From: Fibrobacter succinogenes
Lineage (GTDB): Bacteria > Fibrobacterota > Fibrobacteria > Fibrobacterales > Fibrobacteraceae
Reading direction: 5' to 3'
Length of the DNA stretch: 64,000 bases
Assembly: GCA_902776765.1 (NCBI GenBank)
Contig: CACYRP010000024.1
Span: forward strand, 1-64,000
Shown: one piece after another, positions 59,515-64,000 of the stretch
Layout: the number at the start of each line of letters is the position of its first letter
How positions within the stretch are numbered: position 1 is the first letter of the stretch
The notes under the pieces: model-generated
Told to the model about the DNA's origin: nothing
Seen by the model: the letters and a program-made list of their open reading frames with translations, nothing else
Databases searched by the model: none
Translations under genes and position numbers: made by a program

Positions 59515-62014
59515 CTCCCGATATAGTTACAACACCTGTACTTCCATCAATTGTTATAACATCGCCGTCTTTTATTTTACTCATGGAGTCTTTGCAACAA
59601 ACAATTGCAGGAATGCCATATTCTCTTGATACAACAGCAACATGGCAAAGAATTCCACCGTACTCAGTTACTATTCCTGACAACACAGCAAACTTTGAAG
59701 TCCAACCAGTATCCGTAAACCTCGTTACAAGAATATCGCCAGGCTTCAATCGGTCCATTTCGGTAAAGTCCTTAACAACTCTTGCGATTGCCGTAATTCT
59801 ACCATTGTTGGCTCCAACTCCCCTAATCGTATTTTTATTTTCGTTATCAACAATAGTTTTGATATCGTGGCCTATTTCATTATCACTTATGTAGTTTCTA
59901 TAAGCGTTATAGTAATACTTATTTTTAATAACAAGTTCATCTAGCTGTTCCTTACTTTTTTTATTTTCGATATAATCCCAAAGATCTCCAACCTTGAGAA
60001 ACCATACATCATCCCATTTTTTAAGAACACCATCTTGTTCAAGCTTTTTTGCATACTCAATGGTGTACATACGAAGCATATAGTAAAACCGAGTCGATAC
60101 ATCCCTAAACTCTTCTTTCCACCAAAGCATTTCCCGCATATTCGACACTCTGTCTGCTATTTTTTTATACTTTGATGCAGAAACTTTTTCCTGAAGTTCC
60201 TTAAGTATATTCTTGTATAATCCCATTCCTCTTTTCTTATCTTCCATAGGTGAAAACGAGTCATCAAGAGGCAACGTTTTCTTTATCATCGCAATTACAA
60301 CTTCAGGTTCTTCGTAATAACACGGATAAGTTATGTCGAGTTCCTTATCGGAATGATATCCGTATTCTTTTATAAATCTTTTTACAAGAGGCAAACAATA
60401 CTCTTTATGATTAAGCATTGATGCTATTTTCGAAGGCGAATTTTCCTTCCAAAATATCACATCCAATTCATTCAATCTTATCGTTTTTGCGATATTCCAT
60501 ATCTCATAGAACGGACGCAAATGAGAAATGTTGTCAATACCACCAAGTATTGATAAATATTCACTTTCGTTTACATATTTAAGAAGACTATTTTTATAAA
60601 GAGATTGGTGAATAGTATTGATAAAAATTTGCCAAAAATATGTCGTTTCACTTCTAAGGTAAATGGTCCTCGTTATTTCAAGAAACGACTTTGTGATGTT
60701 TTCAATCTTTTTATTATCAAATTTGTCTTTGTAATCGTAGTACAGATCTAAAAGTTCCCTTTTGTATTTCTCAGAATTTTTCTTTCTATCATCCAAAAAG
60801 GATTTTTGTTTAATGACAATCGGGATCATTTTGATTAAGGTCTTTAGCGTTGGCCCCGTAGTTTCACCGTCACCATCGTAGTTTCCAACGATGCCGTACT
60901 CGTTATCAAATTCTCTTTCCTTATATCCCACAATCTGCTTCATAGTTTTCTTTACAGCAGAGAGATTCCAATAGCCCCTTCCGTAAAACATCTGACCCAG
61001 TTTTTTCGGAAGTTCACGGTCCTTTAAGATTTTTGATTCAACAATAAATTTACGAAGAGAATACTCCCAAATGTATTCATACAAGCTCCACATATATGGA
61101 GTGCAGACCGTTGCAGAAACACCGCCATCCCTAAAATCAGCAGTAGTCCACACATCATCAATTCCAGAATAATTTAACTTTGTTATTTTCCTAGACTGTA
61201 AAATAAAAAGTTCATCGTTCTTTATGGCAAATTCTATATCACACGGATAGCCGAAATAGTATTGTATTTTTGCAAAAACACCCGCACATTTGTTTACTTT
61301 ATCTACAGACAATATCTTATTATTTTCATTGCGATTAAGTTCCATTTTATCATACCAATTGTAATGATAACGTTCAGGAGCGTTCTTTCCGTTTACAAAA
61401 TTTTCGCCCAATCCTTCAGACGTTTCTATAAGCATCGTTTTGTCATTTCCCGTTAAAGGATTTACCGTAAAACAAACGCCGCTAAAATCAGCATCAACCA
61501 TTTCCTGAATAACAACAGCCATCTTAAAATTATCGTTATCGATGTTTTTGTCTATGATGTAGCTCAAATTATTCACACTAAACATCGACTTATAACAATC
61601 AACAACCCGCTCTTCAATTTTACTTGCAGGTGTATTAAGGAACGTTTGGTATTGTCCTGCAAACGAGAATTCATCCAAATCTTCTTTTATTCCGCTACTT
61701 CGAACAGCATAGAGTTTGTCGCTATTTACAAGTTCGGATATTTCTTTTTCAATAACAGATGAAAGCTTGAGTCCTTCAAAGAGTTTGCCAATCCCTTCCG
61801 AAACATCTTTTATATTATCTTTATTTAATTCAACAAGAGCTTCCTTAATTTTCACATCAATATTGTTTAGTTTTATCACTTCATCATAAACATCGCAATC
61901 CAAAATAAAACCAGAAGGAACATTGAATCCTTCGTTTTTCATCATCTGCAGAAATCGGCCCTTGTTGCCAAGTTTCTCACTATCTTCATTTCTACAATCA
62001 AGCTTAACAATCAT
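59507..62014 (-). CDS. PEP-synthase/rifampicin-phosphotransferase-type dikinase A
   Basis: The 835-residue protein has the three-part layout of rifampicin phosphotransferase (about 830-870 residues): N-terminal ATP-grasp (LYAVRSSGIKEDLDEFSFAGQ, DFSGVCFTVNPL), helical substrate domain with KEYGYHSDKELDI and DDVWFLKVGDLWDYI, and C-terminal phosphohistidine domain with GGILCHVAVVSREYGIPAIV (His near 791). Chemistry: ATP + acceptor + water gives AMP, Pi and phosphorylated acceptor. In this operon the acceptor may be a lipid alcohol. It is the second gene of the operon and overlaps the PssA-like gene. The AT-rich codon use is like that of its neighbours. Confidence 0.7.
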   Translation of the reverse strand: MIVKLDCRNEDSEKLGNKGRFLQMMKNEGFNVPSGFILDCDVYDEVIKLNNIDVKIKEALVELNKDNIKDVSEGIGKLFEGLKLSSVIEKEISELVNSDKLYAVRSSGIKEDLDEFSFAGQYQTFLNTPASKIEERVVDCYKSMFSVNNLSYIIDKNIDNDNFKMAVVIQEMVDADFSGVCFTVNPLTGNDKTMLIETSEGLGENFVNGKNAPERYHYNWYDKMELNRNENNKILSVDKVNKCAGVFAKIQYYFGYPCDIEFAIKNDELFILQSRKITKLNYSGIDDVWTTADFRDGGVSATVCTPYMWSLYEYIWEYSLRKFIVESKILKDRELPKKLGQMFYGRGYWNLSAVKKTMKQIVGYKEREFDNEYGIVGNYDGDGETTGPTLKTLIKMIPIVIKQKSFLDDRKKNSEKYKRELLDLYYDYKDKFDNKKIENITKSFLEITRTIYLRSETTYFWQIFINTIHQSLYKNSLLKYVNESEYLSILGGIDNISHLRPFYEIWNIAKTIRLNELDVIFWKENSPSKIASMLNHKEYCLPLVKRFIKEYGYHSDKELDITYPCYYEEPEVVIAMIKKTLPLDDSFSPMEDKKRGMGLYKNILKELQEKVSASKYKKIADRVSNMREMLWWKEEFRDVSTRFYYMLRMYTIEYAKKLEQDGVLKKWDDVWFLKVGDLWDYIENKKSKEQLDELVIKNKYYYNAYRNYISDNEIGHDIKTIVDNENKNTIRGVGANNGRITAIARVVKDFTEMDRLKPGDILVTRFTDTGWTSKFAVLSGIVTEYGGILCHVAVVSREYGIPAIVCCKDSMSKIKDGDVITIDGSTGVVTISGGA

Positions 62015-62025
62015 AAAATATTTCC

Positions 62026-62616
62026 TTAGAACATATTTTTACGAAGCTTCACAAAGTAAAGCATCCTGTTAATAAGCAAGTGCGTTAGAGCACCCACAAG
62101 CACATACAGCAAGTAAAGTGGCAGCCCTAATGGATAAAAGAACCATACCACAAGAGCAACTCCGAAAATAGAATCAGCTTGATCGAAAAAAATAAAGAAA
62201 AACTTTTCGAATCCAAGCGACGTTTTTCCTGGTGATATGTTCAACCTTCTTTTAAGAAAACTATTAGGAAGTTCGAAAAGCGCATAGCCTAAACCTAAAA
62301 GAACCCCAATAATAACATTATATTGAATTGTATTATCATGCTCTTGATAAAAAAAATTAAGACTCGACAATTTTTCATTCGTGCAACAAAATCCCCAAAG
62401 AACCGAAAAAAGCACATGAAAAATAATATACCCAATAAGCCCTTTCCACGTCTTATTTTCGCCAAACAACCTTCGTCCGTCAACAAATTTCTTTCCAAAG
62501 TCAATGGGGTGCATTGCAAGTTTCATTATTGAAAATTTGCACCATACCATGACCATTATCCCCGCAAGTATTGTCGGAAATAACGTAATATACATCATAA
62601 GTATATACTTAAGCAT
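62026..62616 (-). CDS. CarS-like CDP-archaeol synthase family protein
   Basis: The 196-residue membrane protein matches the DUF46/CarS family: PIDFGKKFVDGRRLFGENKTWKG (residues 37-59, key Asp-Gly-Arg-Arg and Lys-Thr-Trp-Lys-Gly), then LPNSFLKRRLNISPGK, then FFDQADSIFG. In archaea CarS uses CTP to activate digeranylgeranylglyceryl phosphate, and bacterial relatives may act on ordinary or unusual phosphatidic acids. About five helices are visible. It opens the operon with GGGGAG seven bases before the ATG. It is shorter than bacterial CdsA. CDP-diacylglycerol synthase activity remains an alternative. Confidence 0.72.
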   Translation of the reverse strand: MLKYILMMYITLFPTILAGIMVMVWCKFSIMKLAMHPIDFGKKFVDGRRLFGENKTWKGLIGYIIFHVLFSVLWGFCCTNEKLSSLNFFYQEHDNTIQYNVIIGVLLGLGYALFELPNSFLKRRLNISPGKTSLGFEKFFFIFFDQADSIFGVALVVWFFYPLGLPLYLLYVLVGALTHLLINRMLYFVKLRKNMF

Positions 62617-62644
62617 CGAACACTCCCCTTCTTACCGCAGCATG

Positions 62645-62652
62645 CAAGTATA
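62645..62652 (-). promoter_or_regulatory. TATACTTG promoter box for the lipid operon
   Basis: Seven of eight bases fit TAnnTTTG, about 28 bp before the CarS-like ATG. The surrounding 100 bp is very AT-rich. Confidence 0.4.
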
Positions 62653-62826
62653 GTATTTGTAATAATATTATAATATTAATATATAAAATTAGTTTGGCAA
62701 GATGCCATTATTTTTTTTGATGGTTTAATAACCAAACAGAAAATAGACGATTTCGGTCAAACAAGAACCAGAATCGTTCACGACTCTTCTGTTTATATAT
62801 CACATTCCCCTAGTCAGAGTAATCAA

Positions 62827-64000
62827 TTACAGCGAGAATTTCGGCATTCTAAGGAGGTGCGTCATGCAGGGCGGCCATTCTTCTTCGTAGTGGCTGACCA
62901 AGATAATCGTAGTCTCCTTCGAAAGCAGTTGCAACAGATGGAACAATTTTTCGCGATACTCGCCCTTGAGGCCTTGCGTCGGTTCGTCAAGCAAAAGAAC
63001 TTTCGGCGGGCGGATGGCGGCACGAGCCATCAGCACCAGGCGCTTATCAATGGGCGAAATTTTGCGGATGGAAATCGAAGTGTCTTCAAAACCCAGGTAG
63101 TTCAGCCATTCGCGGGCTTTCGCCTTTTCTTCCCACGTGATGTTTTCGGCGCGGCAGAGGTTTGGCGTGAAGCCTGTGCAAAGCACATCCAGAAGGCTCA
63201 AGTCTTCGCGGTACTGGAGCGCCAGTTCCGGCGAGAAGAATCCGAGTTTTGCCTTGTGATCCCAGATGTTGAGGCCATGCCCCGGGCGTTCACCGAGAAG
63301 CGTAATATCATTGTTGTAAATCTGCGGGTGGTCAGCAGTGAGCATGCCGAGAAGCGTACTCTTGCCAGCGCCATTCTCGCCCATGACCGCCCAGTGTTCA
63401 CCCTTGCGAACCGTCCAGTTTAAATCCTTCAAAACATCCGTATCGCCGAAGCGAACATTCACATGCTTCAAGTCAAAGAGAATTTCTGATGAGGCTTGAG
63501 GTGTGAGGTCGCTCGCAGGCTCGCCAGAGCCGTTCTCTCGTCTCAAATCAACAATCTCGTAGCCGCGCAATTCGGCTTTTTTGAACTTCGGGGCGGCAGC
63601 CGCTTTCGGGAGTTCGCCTTCGTACTGCGTAAACGTTTTGTTCGCATAAACGAACGCCGGAATTTCCGGGAGCAGTTCGTCTTCGCGAGCGAGGCGCACC
63701 ACCACTTTCAAGTTCGGGCGTTTTGCAAGGTCTGCCACAGAGCCCGCCAAATGCGCGCGGTATTCGGGATCGAGGCCGCCAAACAAGTCATTGAAATATA
63801 CCCATTCCGGTGATTCCATCCACATGCGAGCGAGCAAAACTCGACGCAGCTCGCCGTTCGAAAGGCTCAACAATTTGCGGTCAAGAATCCCTTCGGCAAG
63901 GTCTGCAATGTTCAAAGCTTCGCCGAGCTTTTCCGGGTCAGTCAGCGGCCATGCCATATCGTCAATATAGCGGTCCGTCTGCAAAAAGAACTTCTTGTCC
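62827..64000 (-). CDS. ModF-like double ABC ATPase (runs off window edge)
   Basis: The reading frame continues past the right edge, so the first Walker A is not seen. The first ATPase half has LSNGELRRVLLARMW and a Walker B YFNDLFGGLD, where the catalytic Glu position is Leu. The second half has an intact Walker A GENGAGKST and Walker B VLLLDEPTQGL, but the signature reads KISPIDKR instead of LSGGQ. The final VSHYEEEWPPCMTHLLRMP is characteristic of ModF/PhrA-type proteins. ModF-like ATPases act without membrane domains and their role is unclear. Between the halves, a linker of about 20 residues (NGSGEPASDLTPQASSE) is coded by a repeat element. Confidence 0.75.
   Translation of the reverse strand, partial: DKKFFLQTDRYIDDMAWPLTDPEKLGEALNIADLAEGILDRKLLSLSNGELRRVLLARMWMESPEWVYFNDLFGGLDPEYRAHLAGSVADLAKRPNLKVVVRLAREDELLPEIPAFVYANKTFTQYEGELPKAAAAPKFKKAELRGYEIVDLRRENGSGEPASDLTPQASSEILFDLKHVNVRFGDTDVLKDLNWTVRKGEHWAVMGENGAGKSTLLGMLTADHPQIYNNDITLLGERPGHGLNIWDHKAKLGFFSPELALQYREDLSLLDVLCTGFTPNLCRAENITWEEKAKAREWLNYLGFEDTSISIRKISPIDKRLVLMARAAIRPPKVLLLDEPTQGLKGEYREKLFHLLQLLSKETTIILVSHYEEEWPPCMTHLLRMPKFSL
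63493..63540. repeat. heptad and hairpin repeat inside the ModF-like gene
   Basis: Units GGCTTGA and GGTGTGA are followed by GGTCGCT and GGCTCGCCAGAGCC. It is the coding-region member of the family at 26288 and 49732. Confidence 0.6.

Overview
The window looks like a chromosomal segment from a Fibrobacter-type bacterium (Fibrobacter succinogenes or a close rumen or gut relative). The evidence is a very large secreted protein with a fibro-slime domain, a TIGR02147-family regulator next to a lipoprotein, serine-run linkers in several secreted proteins (a family 3 glycosidase, a CE4-like deacetylase, two lipoproteins), many paralogous surface proteins, and promoter boxes of the Bacteroidetes TAnnTTTG kind beside a short sigma-70 factor. 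I saw no rRNA, tRNA, CRISPR array or intact insertion sequence.

Layout. 1-3.5 kb: part of a fatty-acid/phospholipid cluster (acpP edge, fabG, plsX, rpmF, yceD) broken by a repeat-rich stretch with one orphan membrane ORF. 3.6-12.1 kb: a diguanylate cyclase with three PAS-like sensor repeats, a processive glycosyltransferase, topoisomerase III, a secreted GH3 enzyme, a DnaQ-like exonuclease. 12.3-17.3 kb: gluQRS and a 1362-residue DUF4011-type helicase homologue whose ATPase motifs are degraded. 17.4-31.2 kb: SPOR protein, fibro-slime protein, FHA-GGDEF cyclase, MATE exporter, NAT-like and AdoHcy-hydrolase-like genes, deacetylase, lipoprotein and TIGR02147 regulator. 31.4-43.1 kb: Nudix, RmlD-like reductase, three tandem paralogous surface proteins, an HD-GYP phosphodiesterase, TrmO, LamG-like lipoprotein, prfA (frameshifted) and prmC. 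43.3-51 kb: rlpA, two TPR proteins, sigma factor, DUF971, Mrp ATPase, DJ-1/PfpI protein, FluC. 51.1-62.6 kb: an AT-rich nine-gene minus-strand operon. 62.8 kb to the edge: a ModF-like double ABC ATPase.

The most unusual block is the AT-rich operon. It joins a CarS-like (CDP-archaeol synthase type) cytidylyltransferase, a UbiA prenyltransferase, a CDP-alcohol phosphatidyltransferase and a phosphatidylserine decarboxylase. This is the same order of chemistry as the archaeal ether-phospholipid pathway. It also carries two rifampicin-phosphotransferase-type dikinases, a GNAT acyltransferase, an AMP-dependent ligase and a cation antiporter. I read it as a horizontally acquired pathway for an unusual membrane lipid; the product is inference.

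Three structures cut across the gene map. First, degenerate tandem repeats with a strict 7-bp period occur between genes and also inside at least four coding regions as extra linker residues. The prfA frameshift is itself a perfect 7-bp tandem duplication. Second, a TAnnTTTG-like box sits only 4-7 bp before the start codon of about seven genes, which predicts leaderless mRNAs. Third, GGATCC...GGATGAC repeats occur singly and as inverted pairs (BIME- or MITE-like), including one copy inside the Nudix gene. Together these suggest a genome shaped by small repeat elements and using a Bacteroidetes-like transcription signal.
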